Assembly (NCBI RefSeq): GCF_001544275.1
Contig: NZ_BCQE01000019.1
Location: forward strand, 1-64,000
DNA from: Enterococcus gallinarum NBRC 100675
GTDB lineage: Bacteria; Bacillota; Bacilli; Lactobacillales; Enterococcaceae
DNA: 64,000 bases
Direction of reading: 5' to 3'
Shown here: in pieces, positions 17,290 through 26,206 of the stretch
Position numbering within the stretch: the first letter of the stretch is position 1
Layout of the letters: each line of letters starts with the position of its first letter
The notes under the pieces: model-generated
Told to the model about the DNA's origin: nothing
The model's database searches: none
Seen by the model: the letters and a program-made list of their open reading frames with translations, nothing else
Position numbers and translations under genes: made by a program

Positions 17290-17832
17290 ATGAACGATCA
17301 TCAAATGATTCATTTGATCAAGAACAAAGATTATACCGGCTTGGAACAACTAATTGATAGCTACGGCTCAAGTATTCTTATGACCATCCATCGAATCTTA
17401 CAAGCCCCTCATGAACAAAGTGAATGGTCAGATGTAGCAAATGAAGTATTTTATGAAATCTGGCAAAAAATTGAGACCTATGATCCTGAGAAAAGCAGTT
17501 TTATCACTTGGATCTTGCTGATTACTCGAAGCCGCGGAATCGATCGCAAGCGTAAGTTAAATAAAGCATTTCAACAAGAAAGTATTGAAGAATATCAAGA
17601 GCTAGCTATTACGGAATCCCCGTTAAGTGAAGAAGAATTTCTGATTTGGCTCGAAGAGTTATCCCAAGTCGATCAACAAATTTTTCTTTTATATTATTTT
17701 TATCAAGAAAGTCCAGAAGAGATCGCGCAACAACTGGATTTGCAGACAACTGCTATTTATAATCACTTATCTCGCGGCAGAAAATTGTTGAAAAGGATTT
17801 GGAAAGAAAGGATGAATCGAGATGAATTTTAA
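17290..17832 (+). CDS. ECF-type RNA polymerase sigma factor
   Basis: A 180-residue sigma-70 family protein with region 2 (EQLIDSYGSSILMTIHRI, EVFYEIWQKIETYDPEKSSFITWI) and region 4 (LYYFYQESPEEIAQQLDLQTTAIYNHLSRGRKLLKR). An in-frame start exists at 17197, but AGAGGTG lies 6 bases before the ATG at 17290, which matches the family's N terminus. The gene overlaps the next one by 11 bases. That partner is a membrane protein, the usual arrangement for an ECF sigma and its anti-sigma factor. The stimulus is unknown. Confidence 0.85.
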   Translation: MNDHQMIHLIKNKDYTGLEQLIDSYGSSILMTIHRILQAPHEQSEWSDVANEVFYEIWQKIETYDPEKSSFITWILLITRSRGIDRKRKLNKAFQQESIEEYQELAITESPLSEEEFLIWLEELSQVDQQIFLLYYFYQESPEEIAQQLDLQTTAIYNHLSRGRKLLKRIWKERMNRDEF

Positions 17833-18604
17833 ACAGATCGTTGATTCAGAAAATCGTCGTCTCAGAAACGAAGTAACGCAAGATGAAAAAAATCGTCTTT
17901 TAGCTAATGGCAAAACATATATCTTTTTTCAAGAATTGATGACTGAAATTCAATCACTCTTAGATAAAGACGAAACAGTTCAAGGCTATCTCCCTCTCTC
18001 AACCTCAGGTAATCTTGCAATCAGTAATCAAGGGATTGCTGGTTTGTCTTATGCACGTACAGAAAGAGCAAAGCAATATGTCGCACAGTTCAATGATACT
18101 CGGAGTAATCGTCTCTTTGTTTTTACAGAAAAACGGATCCTTTTTCTTGTGATCATCGACTTTTTAGATGATCAAAGCTATTTCAGTTACCCCTACTCCT
18201 CGATTCCGGCATTTTCTTTGAAGACGCGCAAATTGAATCGCTTTGAGAAACCAGAAGACGAGGAAATCATGTTTTGGGCTTACTTTGATTTTCAATCGGG
18301 TAGCCATATTTTTAGTGATGTATTGACAAAGAAAGACTATCAATTGTTTCAACATTTTCATGACACGATTCCGGCACTCAAAAAAATTCCAATCACTGAA
18401 AAAATCCACCGCAAAAATCCCTTAGATTACGTAATCAGTAATTGGCATTTCAATTATCGATTGATGATATTCGTCAATCTTTTACTGATTCTTTTAGCTA
18501 TTGGGTTAGTCTTGGGGATCGTCTTTGGGATTGGGATTTTTAAAGACTGGTACTATCGTGATTTGATTGGGTTTGTTGATCAGAGGTCATTTTTTGTCCG
18601 ATAA
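17822..18604 (+). CDS. Membrane protein with a PH-like domain, probable anti-sigma
   Basis: A 260-residue protein with a soluble N-terminal region of about 200 residues and one strong hydrophobic segment, perhaps a helical hairpin (MIFVNLLLILLAIGLVLGIVFGIGIF), near the C terminus. The middle part (RLFVFTEKRILFLVIIDF, SYFSYPYSSIPAFSLKTRKL) looks like a bacterial PH domain. The start overlaps the sigma factor gene, and the ribosome binding site lies inside it. I infer that it holds the sigma factor at the membrane, but no zinc-binding ZAS motif is visible, so it would be an unusual anti-sigma factor. Confidence 0.65.
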   Translation: MNFKQIVDSENRRLRNEVTQDEKNRLLANGKTYIFFQELMTEIQSLLDKDETVQGYLPLSTSGNLAISNQGIAGLSYARTERAKQYVAQFNDTRSNRLFVFTEKRILFLVIIDFLDDQSYFSYPYSSIPAFSLKTRKLNRFEKPEDEEIMFWAYFDFQSGSHIFSDVLTKKDYQLFQHFHDTIPALKKIPITEKIHRKNPLDYVISNWHFNYRLMIFVNLLLILLAIGLVLGIVFGIGIFKDWYYRDLIGFVDQRSFFVR

Positions 18605-18651
18605 ATATGTTATAATAGTCAAAAATTAATGAGAGAAGGTCTACCCGTTTT

Positions 18652-19302
18652 ATGAAAAGAAAGTTACTAGTCCCATTGCTGCTATCCTTGCTATTAAGCG
18701 GCTGTTCTACAAAAGTACCAGAAGAAGCAACCGCATCTTCGAGCAGCCAAAAACAAATGACTAGCGAAACCGTGGAATCATCGCAATCTTCTCTTTCAGA
18801 TACAACAACTGTTACGAGGGCTTCTGCTAGCGGGTCTACCAGTGAATCGGTATCAGAGACGGAGTCACCAAAGACTACAGAAACAGCAAGCGCATATCCC
18901 TATCAAGTAGATATGTCACAACAATCCAATGTCCTAACATTTTCTTTTGAAGGATTCAACGTTCCTGACACTGTTACTATTGATCAGAGCAAAGAGGAAG
19001 TTACTTTTGAAAGTTCTACACCCGATGATTCCGTGACTAGCCGCTACCGAGCAACGATCGCAACGGTTCCCACAAAAACAATTCGTGTTTTTAGTGTAGG
19101 AACGAATCAAATTCGTGAAGTCAAAGTGAACACGCAAATCTCAATCGGTAAAGTACTGGGTGGAACCCAAGATCGCAAAGACCACCATGGTACAATGTAT
19201 TTGTTTTACAACCATGATGGTGGGCTTTCCCTAGCAACGCCGAACTATGCTGGCAACGTACCTGCAGATCAGATGGATGTCATGCAGGAAGTTCTTCCCT
19301 AA
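18652..19302 (+). CDS. Putative lipoprotein
   Basis: A 216-residue exported protein with a lipoprotein signal (LLLSLLLSGC, Cys at residue 18) and a long Ser/Thr/Glu-rich linker (about 24-85), then a globular domain of about 120 residues with beta character. It follows the sigma/anti-sigma pair by 47 bases and may belong to the same transcript or be its target, but the spacing leaves room for its own promoter (a TATAAT-like TATGTTATAATAG lies at 18606-18618). Family not recognised. Confidence 0.75.
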   Translation: MKRKLLVPLLLSLLLSGCSTKVPEEATASSSSQKQMTSETVESSQSSLSDTTTVTRASASGSTSESVSETESPKTTETASAYPYQVDMSQQSNVLTFSFEGFNVPDTVTIDQSKEEVTFESSTPDDSVTSRYRATIATVPTKTIRVFSVGTNQIREVKVNTQISIGKVLGGTQDRKDHHGTMYLFYNHDGGLSLATPNYAGNVPADQMDVMQEVLP

Positions 19303-19386
19303 ATCACTTCAGAAGAACCTAACTTTCAGAACCTTAGCTTGACTATATTGCAGGAATAATCAAAAATTTGTTGTGGAGGAAAATCA

Positions 19387-19569
19387 ATGAATCTCAAACG
19401 TTTTGTACAATTGTTTATTTGCTATTTCGTATCTATGGTAGTTGCTGTTTTACTGACCAACTTATTCAATATTTCAACTATGCCATTTTATTTGTTGGTG
19501 GCCTCTATTATTGGGTATATCACATTAACGATCCCATTAGTAGTCATGACGATCAAGAAAAACAAATAG
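19387..19569 (+). CDS. Small two-span membrane protein
   Basis: A 60-residue protein with two hydrophobic segments (FVQLFICYFVSMVVAVLL and LLVASIIGYITLTIPLVV) and a lysine-rich tail. A good GGAGG lies before the ATG. Family not recognised. Confidence 0.65.
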   Translation: MNLKRFVQLFICYFVSMVVAVLLTNLFNISTMPFYLLVASIIGYITLTIPLVVMTIKKNK

Positions 19570-19603
19570 TTCCGAGAGTGGATTTTTTTGAAAGGAGCAT
19601 CAG

Positions 19604-19846
19604 ATGATTGGCAATGTTCGTTATCTACCAAGAAAGTTAAGAAAATGGTACATTCTCTATCTTATCTTTCTGATACTTATTTATGGCTGGTTGTTGTTTA
19701 CTGATCAGTCAGCGGTACCTGCTGTCGCTATTCTTCTCGTTCTTTTTGCAATCGAACTTACATTTATGTGGCATTCAGAAAATTCTTTTTTAGGCAGTGT
19801 TCTGGTTGCTTGTCTGCTCTATGGCATCTGGAGCCTACCTTTCTAG
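19604..19846 (+). CDS. Small three-span membrane protein
   Basis: An 80-residue protein with a basic N terminus (RYLPRKLRKW) and three hydrophobic segments. GAAAGGAGC precedes the ATG. It lies 34 bases after the previous small membrane gene, so the two are probably co-transcribed. Function unknown. Confidence 0.65.
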   Translation: MIGNVRYLPRKLRKWYILYLIFLILIYGWLLFTDQSAVPAVAILLVLFAIELTFMWHSENSFLGSVLVACLLYGIWSLPF

Positions 19847-19913
19847 CTTCGGTGATTAGTTTTCATTTATTCGTATCGAAAGTGAATCGGAGAAGCTAGC
19901 ATAGAAAATTTTC

Positions 19914-20020
19914 TTAAAAAAATACCCAGAGGAAAGAGCAAGTCATGACGTTGTCATTGACGATAGGTCTTTGCAGTAATGCAAATACTGAGGGCTTTAT
20001 TCCTTTGGGTATTTTTTGTT
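19914..20020. terminator. Large structured bidirectional terminator
   Basis: Outer stem of 14 bp (AATACCCAGAGGAA at 19921-19934 pairing with TTCCTTTGGGTATT, one G-U pair), extended by GAGC/GCTTT, flanked by A- and T-runs. The 50-odd inner bases form further small hairpins (GTCATGAC; TTTGC-AGTAAT-GCAAA). It separates the plus-strand small genes from the minus-strand Bce genes. Confidence 0.7.
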
Positions 20021-20056
20021 CATTTTAACTAATTTAACTTAGTGAGTGACAAACAA

Positions 20057-22030
20057 TTATTGCTCTCGTTCAACAAGTCGGTAATAGACTTTTGCTGTGA
20101 TAAGGTATACCAACAGATAAATGACTGCGAAAAGAGCAACTGATACAACAGTAACACTGATCAGTAGATTGCGGTCGGTCAACCCGAAAAGCAAAAGCAG
20201 CTTGCGAATCATAGGAAACGCGAATGCAAGGTGGATGATCGCAGCTACCAATGGAAAAGAAAAAATCATCAATACTTGTTGTTGGATCACTTGCTTGACT
20301 TCTTTATGACTTAAGCCAACTTTCTGTAAGATCTCAAAACGTTCTTTGTCTTCTATTCCTTCAGAGACTTGCTTGTAATAGATGATTAATGTAGCTGCCA
20401 AAATAAAGATTAGTCCAAAAATCAACCCTAAGAAAAAGAATCCTCCCGTAAACGTTTTGGTCTGTACTTGGAAGAGATCTTTTGATTCAATGCGTGCATT
20501 CGGATCAGCTGCTTGAAGGTCCTTTCGTATCTCTTTGCCCCTTGTTTCTCGATCACTGGTTTCAGGCACTTGGAAGTCAAAAACAGTAGTGATCACTGGT
20601 TGTTGATAGATGAGGAAATCTTTTTCCTGATACCAACTAGTTAATTTCTCAGAAAGCCAAGTATCATCGACTACCACCACAAGTTGTTGAACAGGATTTT
20701 CCACTTGAGTAAAAGGTGGCAGCTCAGTTAGTGATCGAAGAGTGAACTGACTATTATCGATCGTCAGCTCTTTAGGCAACGCTTGATGGGTCCAAGTTTC
20801 TGGAAAAACCAACAATTCATCTTTTTCTGGTCCTTCTTTTCCTGTGATTCTTTGGTACTCCGTACTAGTAACAAATGTGAGAAAGACCGCTTTTTCTAAA
20901 TTCTCGCTGTTATCTTCAAAAGTCGTTGAAGGAGTAAGTGTGTTTCCCTCAACCGTAAAAAGTAAGTCTCTAGTAGCAGTGACTTGTTTCCGGTTTTTGA
21001 GCGTTACTTTATTTTCAAGACTATCGATGGCTTGGTTCAATTGTTGCGGATTCGCCTCTGACTCGATCTGAAAGTCATAAGGAAATCGTGTTTCCACCAC
21101 ATTCTTCTGTCCGAAATAAAGACTAGCTGTTGTGGCAACAGTCACTAAAACCATTGTCGACAAAATACAAATACTTGCTAGACCTGCTGCATTTTGTTTC
21201 ATTCGATAAAGCATCGTTGATACATTGATGAAATGGGTCGTCTGATAATAATAAGTGGATCGCTTTCTTAAAAATTGCAATGCTTTAATACTACCGGAAA
21301 TAAACAGGAGATACGTTGCAACGATCACAAGAATTACAGCAACAAAAAAGAGGGCCAACGCGCTGATGGGCGACTTGATTGTGACAGAAATCGTATACCC
21401 CACCACTAGACAGATGGACCCTAGAAGGGCTAAAAAGCCTTTTGCGCGCGGCTCTTGTTCATTGCGCTTACTACCTTGCAGCAGTTCGATCGGCTTGGTC
21501 CGCCGGACTTGCAGCATATTGAATAGAAAAAGGCAGCCATAGACCATCAAAAAGTAAAGGATCACAAGACCGATACTTTCTACAGAAAGTTCAAAGACGA
21601 AGGATTCTCCCACCTCTAGAATTCTTTTTAAAATCAAGAACCCTAATCGTGCAAACAAAAGACCTCCAACTAGCCCTGCGGCCAGACTGATGAGGCAGCT
21701 ATAAAAAAGTTCCCAAAAGACCACTAACGCAATTTCTCGTTTCCCTAATCCTAGAACATTGTAAAGTCCAAATTCTTTTTTTCGTTGTTTGATCAAAAAG
21801 TTATTGGTGTAAAACGAAAAAATGGCGGCGAAAATCATTAAAATGATATTTCCTAGTCGAAACATAAAAATAGCACTTTGACTGCTTGGCAGTTTATTCA
21901 TCCCTGGATTATTTACAATGATTTGTGTCATCATTATCACTGCAACTAGAAGACTCATGGACAGTAAAAATGGAGTATAAGCTTTGGTGTTTTTTCGCAA
22001 ATTGGAAAAAGCGATTTTTTGAAAGAACAT
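20057..22030 (-). CDS. BceB-type ABC permease
   Basis: A 657-residue FtsX-family permease with about ten transmembrane segments: one plus three at the N terminus, two to three in the middle, then a large extracellular loop (about residues 310-520) and three at the C terminus. The opening MFFQKIAFSNLRKNTKAYTP is typical of BceB. With the ATPase 3 bases upstream and the adjacent two-component system it forms a BceRSAB-like module that senses and counters cell-wall-active peptides such as bacitracin or lantibiotics. RBS GGGAGGAG. The exact drug cannot be predicted from the sequence. Confidence 0.9.
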   Translation of the reverse strand: MFFQKIAFSNLRKNTKAYTPFLLSMSLLVAVIMMTQIIVNNPGMNKLPSSQSAIFMFRLGNIILMIFAAIFSFYTNNFLIKQRKKEFGLYNVLGLGKREIALVVFWELFYSCLISLAAGLVGGLLFARLGFLILKRILEVGESFVFELSVESIGLVILYFLMVYGCLFLFNMLQVRRTKPIELLQGSKRNEQEPRAKGFLALLGSICLVVGYTISVTIKSPISALALFFVAVILVIVATYLLFISGSIKALQFLRKRSTYYYQTTHFINVSTMLYRMKQNAAGLASICILSTMVLVTVATTASLYFGQKNVVETRFPYDFQIESEANPQQLNQAIDSLENKVTLKNRKQVTATRDLLFTVEGNTLTPSTTFEDNSENLEKAVFLTFVTSTEYQRITGKEGPEKDELLVFPETWTHQALPKELTIDNSQFTLRSLTELPPFTQVENPVQQLVVVVDDTWLSEKLTSWYQEKDFLIYQQPVITTVFDFQVPETSDRETRGKEIRKDLQAADPNARIESKDLFQVQTKTFTGGFFFLGLIFGLIFILAATLIIYYKQVSEGIEDKERFEILQKVGLSHKEVKQVIQQQVLMIFSFPLVAAIIHLAFAFPMIRKLLLLFGLTDRNLLISVTVVSVALFAVIYLLVYLITAKVYYRLVEREQ

Positions 22031-22033
22031 TCC

Positions 22034-22792
22034 TTACTCCTCCCTTGCAAAGACAGCTGTCATGGTTTCCGAGATTGCTTCTAGAAAAGCGCTATTCGTT
22101 CGTTCCCCGCGATAAAGCTGATGGAAGACGTGACCGTCTTTGATGAATAATACTCGTTGCGCGCGGCTTGCGGCAATGGCACTATGAGTAACCATGATGA
22201 TCGTTTGTCCATTCTGATTGATTTGCTGAAACAACGTCAGCAATTGATCGGAAGTTTTTGAATCTAGCGCCCCAGTTGGTTCATCTGCTAGTAAGAGATC
22301 CGGCTTTGTGATAATCGCGCGTGCGACAGCTACCCGCTGTTTCTGGCCGCCGGATAATTCATATGGATAGTGTTGTAACAAGTCAGTAATCCCCAGTATC
22401 TGCACTAATGGTTGCAGCCGTTGGTCCATTTGTTTGACCGGCACTTTCGATAAGACTAATGGTAATAAGATATTGTCTTTGACAGAAAAAGTATCCAATA
22501 AATTGAAATCTTGAAAAACAAAGCCCAAATGATCTCGGCGAAAACTTGCAGCGTCTTTTTCTTTGATGGTCGTCAAATCGATACCATTAAGCGCTAATTC
22601 TCCCGCTGTCGGTTGATCTAATGTGGCCATCAAGTTCAGCAGGGTGCTTTTCCCAGATCCTGATTCCCCCATAATGGCGACATATTCGCCTTCTTCTACT
22701 GAAAACGTGATATTCTTCAATGCTTCGACCGGCTGGCCGTTCAACTGACTTTGATAAACTTTTTTAACTTGTTGAATGTTTAATAGTGGCAT
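22034..22792 (-). CDS. BceA-type ABC ATPase
   Basis: About 252 residues with Walker A GESGSGKST, Q-loop FVFQDFNLLD, signature LSGGQKQR, Walker B LLLADEPTGALD and H-loop MVTHS. The ATG at 22792 gives the standard N terminus PLLNIQQVKKVY and follows GGGGGAG; a longer reading starting at 22819 is less likely. It partners with the BceB permease directly downstream. Expression is probably driven by the neighbouring response regulator from a promoter in 22793-22857. Confidence 0.9.
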   Translation of the reverse strand: MPLLNIQQVKKVYQSQLNGQPVEALKNITFSVEEGEYVAIMGESGSGKSTLLNLMATLDQPTAGELALNGIDLTTIKEKDAASFRRDHLGFVFQDFNLLDTFSVKDNILLPLVLSKVPVKQMDQRLQPLVQILGITDLLQHYPYELSGGQKQRVAVARAIITKPDLLLADEPTGALDSKTSDQLLTLFQQINQNGQTIIMVTHSAIAASRAQRVLFIKDGHVFHQLYRGERTNSAFLEAISETMTAVFAREE

Positions 22793-22857
22793 TGTTCTCT
22801 CCCCCTTCTTTTTTAGCATAAGCTGTTTAGAAGAAAAAAGCGACTTACAATAAAAAA

Positions 22858-22885
22858 CGCAAACTTACAGTGTTGAAAGTTTGCG
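22858..22885 (-). terminator. Terminator of the two-component genes
   Basis: CGCAAACTT / AAGTTTGCG stem with a T-run on the minus strand; it follows the histidine kinase gene and precedes the bceA promoter region. Confidence 0.75.
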
Positions 22886-22886
22886 G

Positions 22887-23870
22887 TCAAATAAAATTTT
22901 TAGTGGGAAAATGGATCGTCACCGTAGTCCCCTTCCCTACTTCGGAGTCAATCGTTAGCTGACATCCGATTTTTTCTGCTGCTTGCTGGCTCAAATATAA
23001 TCCTAATCCGCTAGCACGCTGCTGAAAGCGTCCATTTTGTCCTGTATAACCTTTTTCAAAAACCCGCGGCAAATCTTCTCGACGAATACCGATCCCTGTG
23101 TCTTGAATCAAAAGACAATTGTTTTCGGTAAAAATCCGGATTCCGCCTTTTTCTGTATACTTCAGGCTATTAAAAAGCAGCTGCTCAAAGATAAAAGTCA
23201 GCCATTTTCGATCCGAAGTAACGGTCAAGTCGATAGCCAAATCTAGTTGCAAGTCTTTTTTTGAAAAAAACAAGGCATATTTTTTGATTGCTTGGTGAAT
23301 GAGAGGTGCTAATACAATCGGTTCAAAAACAAAGTCATCATTTTTCAAGTTTTGTCGTAAATAATTCAGCATCATTTGCAAATAATCATTCACTTTAAAT
23401 AGTTCTGCTTTGACTTCAGTAGGCGATAGTCCATCACTTTGCACTAACAAATCCATCGCTGCTAATGGTGTTTTGATCTGATGCAGCCATAATCCGAAGT
23501 CTTCGTAGATTTCTTCATTCTTCAAGGACGCTTGATACTCGGAGGCGGTTTTTTCTTTAGCTTGTCGTTTGATTAGCTGCTGGTATTCTTCTTCGATACT
23601 GTTTCGCGCAATCGGCAAGAAAGTCAAAGCTGCTTCAGTGATCATTTTCTTGGCTAATAAGTTTTGTAACTGACGTCTTTTTTGTAGATAACGCATATAT
23701 TGCCAGACAGAGAAAATACCTAAAATCACTCCCGTGAAAATCACATAATCGATGAAGGGCTCTAAAGGAAGCTCATGGAGAAAGAACAAGCCTAAAAGAC
23801 CGCTACTAAACAAGATCAAAAACAAATAGAACTTGCCGTAAAGCAAAAAATACTCTTTTAAGTTAATCAT
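22887..23870 (-). CDS. BceS-type intramembrane-sensing histidine kinase
   Basis: About 327 residues. Two transmembrane segments at the N terminus (YFLLYGKFYLFLILFSSGLL and FIDYVIFTGVILGIFSVW) with almost no extracellular loop, as in intramembrane-sensing kinases. The H-box is LWLHQIKTPLAAM, the N-box FEQLLFNSLKY, and the G-boxes DTGIGI and GLGLYLSQQ. The ATG at 23870 follows AAAGGAAC and overlaps the end of the regulator gene. Such kinases take their signal from the BceAB transporter itself. Confidence 0.9.
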   Translation of the reverse strand: MINLKEYFLLYGKFYLFLILFSSGLLGLFFLHELPLEPFIDYVIFTGVILGIFSVWQYMRYLQKRRQLQNLLAKKMITEAALTFLPIARNSIEEEYQQLIKRQAKEKTASEYQASLKNEEIYEDFGLWLHQIKTPLAAMDLLVQSDGLSPTEVKAELFKVNDYLQMMLNYLRQNLKNDDFVFEPIVLAPLIHQAIKKYALFFSKKDLQLDLAIDLTVTSDRKWLTFIFEQLLFNSLKYTEKGGIRIFTENNCLLIQDTGIGIRREDLPRVFEKGYTGQNGRFQQRASGLGLYLSQQAAEKIGCQLTIDSEVGKGTTVTIHFPTKNFI

Positions 23871-24555
23871 AGGCTTGTTCCTTTTCAATCAAATAGCCTT
23901 TGTTTTTCACTGTTTGAATCAAATCAGACAATCCAGTTTGACTCAATTTCTTTCGCAAGCGGGTCATGTTAACGGCTAATGTATTATTATCAATAAATTC
24001 TTCGCTATTCCAAAGCATTTCAATAATCGTTTCTTTGGGAACGATTTTCCCTTGCTGTTGCAAAAGTAAGGAAAGGATTCGAGATTCGTTTGGCGACAGC
24101 GGCAAAGATTCCGTTTTACTTTTCAGCAAATTTTCTATTGGATGAAAAGTGACTTCTCCTAATGAAAACGTCTGGACTTGTTGATGGGTATATTGGTAGC
24201 TGCGGCGCAACAGTGCTTGGATCTTAGCCAAAACAAACACCAAATCAAAAGGTTTTGTTAGATAATCATCGGCTCCCATGTTCATTGCCATGATTTGATT
24301 CATTTGTTGATCCATTGAAGAAAGAAAAATGATTGGCACTTCAGAAATGTTACGAATTTCTTGGCACCAATGGTACCCGTTGTAATAAGGCAAAGAAATG
24401 TCCAAAAGAACCAAGTCGGGACTTACCGCACGAAACTCCTGCAAAATTTCAGCAAATTTTTTGGCGGGATAACACTCATATCCCCATTGTCTTAAATAAT
24501 CAGCTAGTACTGAAACGATCGTAGCATCATCTTCTACAAGGTATATTTTTTGCAT
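23863..24555 (-). CDS. BceR-type response regulator (OmpR family)
   Basis: A 230-residue regulator: receiver domain with the acidic pair DD (residues 8-9), phospho-acceptor D52 in DLVLLDISLP, K in YLTKPF, and a C-terminal winged helix (LSPNESRILSLLLQ, NTLAVNMTRLRKKL). First gene of the two-component pair, overlapping the kinase gene. Probably activates bceAB and is weakly autoregulated; I could not pick out its binding site. Confidence 0.9.
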   Translation of the reverse strand: MQKIYLVEDDATIVSVLADYLRQWGYECYPAKKFAEILQEFRAVSPDLVLLDISLPYYNGYHWCQEIRNISEVPIIFLSSMDQQMNQIMAMNMGADDYLTKPFDLVFVLAKIQALLRRSYQYTHQQVQTFSLGEVTFHPIENLLKSKTESLPLSPNESRILSLLLQQQGKIVPKETIIEMLWNSEEFIDNNTLAVNMTRLRKKLSQTGLSDLIQTVKNKGYLIEKEQAYD

Positions 24556-24615
24556 GATTCTCTCCTATCACTAAATTGGTGAAGCTATCACAGACAGTGT
24601 ACCAGAAAATAAAAA

Positions 24616-24652
24616 GAAACGTCTAGTTGAGATAAATCATTCTAGACGTTTC
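24616..24652 (-). terminator. Terminator of the AI-2E family gene
   Basis: GAAACGTCTAG / CTAGACGTTTC stem, 15-base loop, with an AAAAA run on the plus strand (T-run on the minus strand). Confidence 0.75.
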
Positions 24653-24688
24653 TTCAGTCATCCAATCTAAGGACTGGTTGGCATTTAT

Positions 24689-25738
24689 TTACACTTTTTC
24701 ACTCGATTCACTTTTTTTAAGTGCATTGCGGATCGATGGGACTTGCTTGATTTTCATTAGATCTAATAAGAAAGTAAATAGTGGGATCCCCACGATCAGA
24801 CCCCAGATACCAAAGAGATGCTCACCCAGATATAAAACAATGAACGTATAGAACATGGGAATCTCTGTTTTATGGGACATCAGCCGCGGATTGAGAACAT
24901 AGGACTCGAGAGCATGAACAAAAATAATGATTAATAAAACATAGACAACATCATTGAGTCCGCCAATCGTATAGGCAATAAAGGTCAATGGAATACAAGA
25001 AATGATGACTCCTGCTACTGGAATCAAGCTTAAGAAGAAAATCATCATGGCCAAACTTAACAGTTGAGGAAAGCCCATGACAGCTAAAGCAAGCACTGTG
25101 ATCACTGTATTAACGATAGCAATCAATAGCTGGGTTTCGATCACACTTCCGAATGCGCGGGTAAATTTCCTTGCGAGATAATAAACATCCTCAAAAAACC
25201 AGGAAGCACTCCCTTGCAAAAAGAGCTGAGAAAATGCCACTGTTTTTTTGTTGTCAATCATAAAGAAGAAACTCAATAAGAAAGAGATCAATACAGTCAA
25301 AGCCAATTCACCGAAGTTATAAAGATAATTGATGACGACGACGACTCCATTCTGGATTTTTTGGACATAATCGCTTGTTTGCACCAAATGTAGCAAATAC
25401 TCTAATAACTCATTGTTAGAGTCTGCTTTTTGATAAAAATCGGTCACTGACTTGACCAGTTGCGCGGATTGGTTCAAAAGAATCGGTGCATACTTGGTAA
25501 TGACTAAGTAAACCAAAGCGACAACGATCAAGTACAACACGATTGAAAGAAGTTTGATTGACACATTCACTTTCTTGCGTATTAGCTGGACCAGTTTGTA
25601 AATCAAATAAGTAAAAATAAAGGTTAATAAAATAATAGTCATCATACTGCGAAGCAGAAATAAGATCCCACAAAGAAAGATCAGCACTGTCCAACGTCTT
25701 AATGGGACATTGGCAACAAACCGATGGTAGTAATTCAT
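24689..25738 (-). CDS. AI-2E family (PerM/YdbI) transporter
   Basis: About 349 residues with eight hydrophobic segments and the family's conserved C-terminal half (MGFPQLLSLAMMIFFLSLIPVAG, GLIVGIPLFTFLLDLM). The family includes TqsA-like exporters and Na+/H+ antiporters; the substrate cannot be assigned. A GTG at 25744 is possible, but AAAGGAGC fits the ATG at 25738. Single-gene unit with its own terminator. Confidence 0.85.
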   Translation of the reverse strand: MNYYHRFVANVPLRRWTVLIFLCGILFLLRSMMTIILLTFIFTYLIYKLVQLIRKKVNVSIKLLSIVLYLIVVALVYLVITKYAPILLNQSAQLVKSVTDFYQKADSNNELLEYLLHLVQTSDYVQKIQNGVVVVINYLYNFGELALTVLISFLLSFFFMIDNKKTVAFSQLFLQGSASWFFEDVYYLARKFTRAFGSVIETQLLIAIVNTVITVLALAVMGFPQLLSLAMMIFFLSLIPVAGVIISCIPLTFIAYTIGGLNDVVYVLLIIIFVHALESYVLNPRLMSHKTEIPMFYTFIVLYLGEHLFGIWGLIVGIPLFTFLLDLMKIKQVPSIRNALKKSESSEKV

Positions 25739-25744
25739 GAACAC

Positions 25745-26026
25745 GCTCCTTTTTTCAAGTCGTCAATCAACGACTGTTACTTCATTCCCCAATTAATCTA
25801 ACCACTTTTTGAAGCAATTATCAACTCTAATCAATTAAGAAGACTATTGTGGCTAGAGTCATCTGCTAAAGCAAAAGCAGCCTGCTATCAGTCAGCGGCA
25901 ACTGGACCAAGTATTGTGAATGACGAACTGATGATTATTGTCAAAAGATAAATGGCTATTTTTTTGAAAAGTTTATGGTTGTTTTAAGATTACTATGACA
26001 CAATAGACCTTGACATAATAATTTAC
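25745..26026. other. Gene-free region upstream of the AI-2E family gene
   Basis: No gene seen on either strand. It ends at a plus-strand terminator (26027-26066) although no plus-strand gene precedes it, so a small plus-strand RNA may be made here; I could not define a promoter with confidence. Confidence 0.35.
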
Positions 26027-26066
26027 AGTCTGTCTTAGCGGAAACTAAGGCAGACTCCTTTTTTAT
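26027..26066 (+). terminator. Plus-strand terminator without an upstream gene
   Basis: A 12-bp stem (AGTCTGTCTTAG / CTAAGGCAGACT, one G-U pair) with a 6-base loop, followed by CCTTTTTTAT. Confidence 0.65.
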
Positions 26067-26069
26067 CAA

Positions 26070-26111
26070 AAAATGCCCTTTGTTCGATACAAACCGAACA
26101 AAGGGCATTTT
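26070..26111. terminator. Terminator of the dxs-like gene
   Basis: A perfect 17-bp stem (AAAATGCCCTTTGTTCG and its complement) with an 8-base loop. T-rich on the minus strand; serves the dxs-like gene. Confidence 0.8.
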
Positions 26112-26206
26112 AAACGATGCTATATTTATTCTTATCAGTAGTTACCCCTAGACGAATTATCTGCTTTCCTTAAAAGGATGCTCACTGTGCGACTAGCTCA
26201 CTATGA

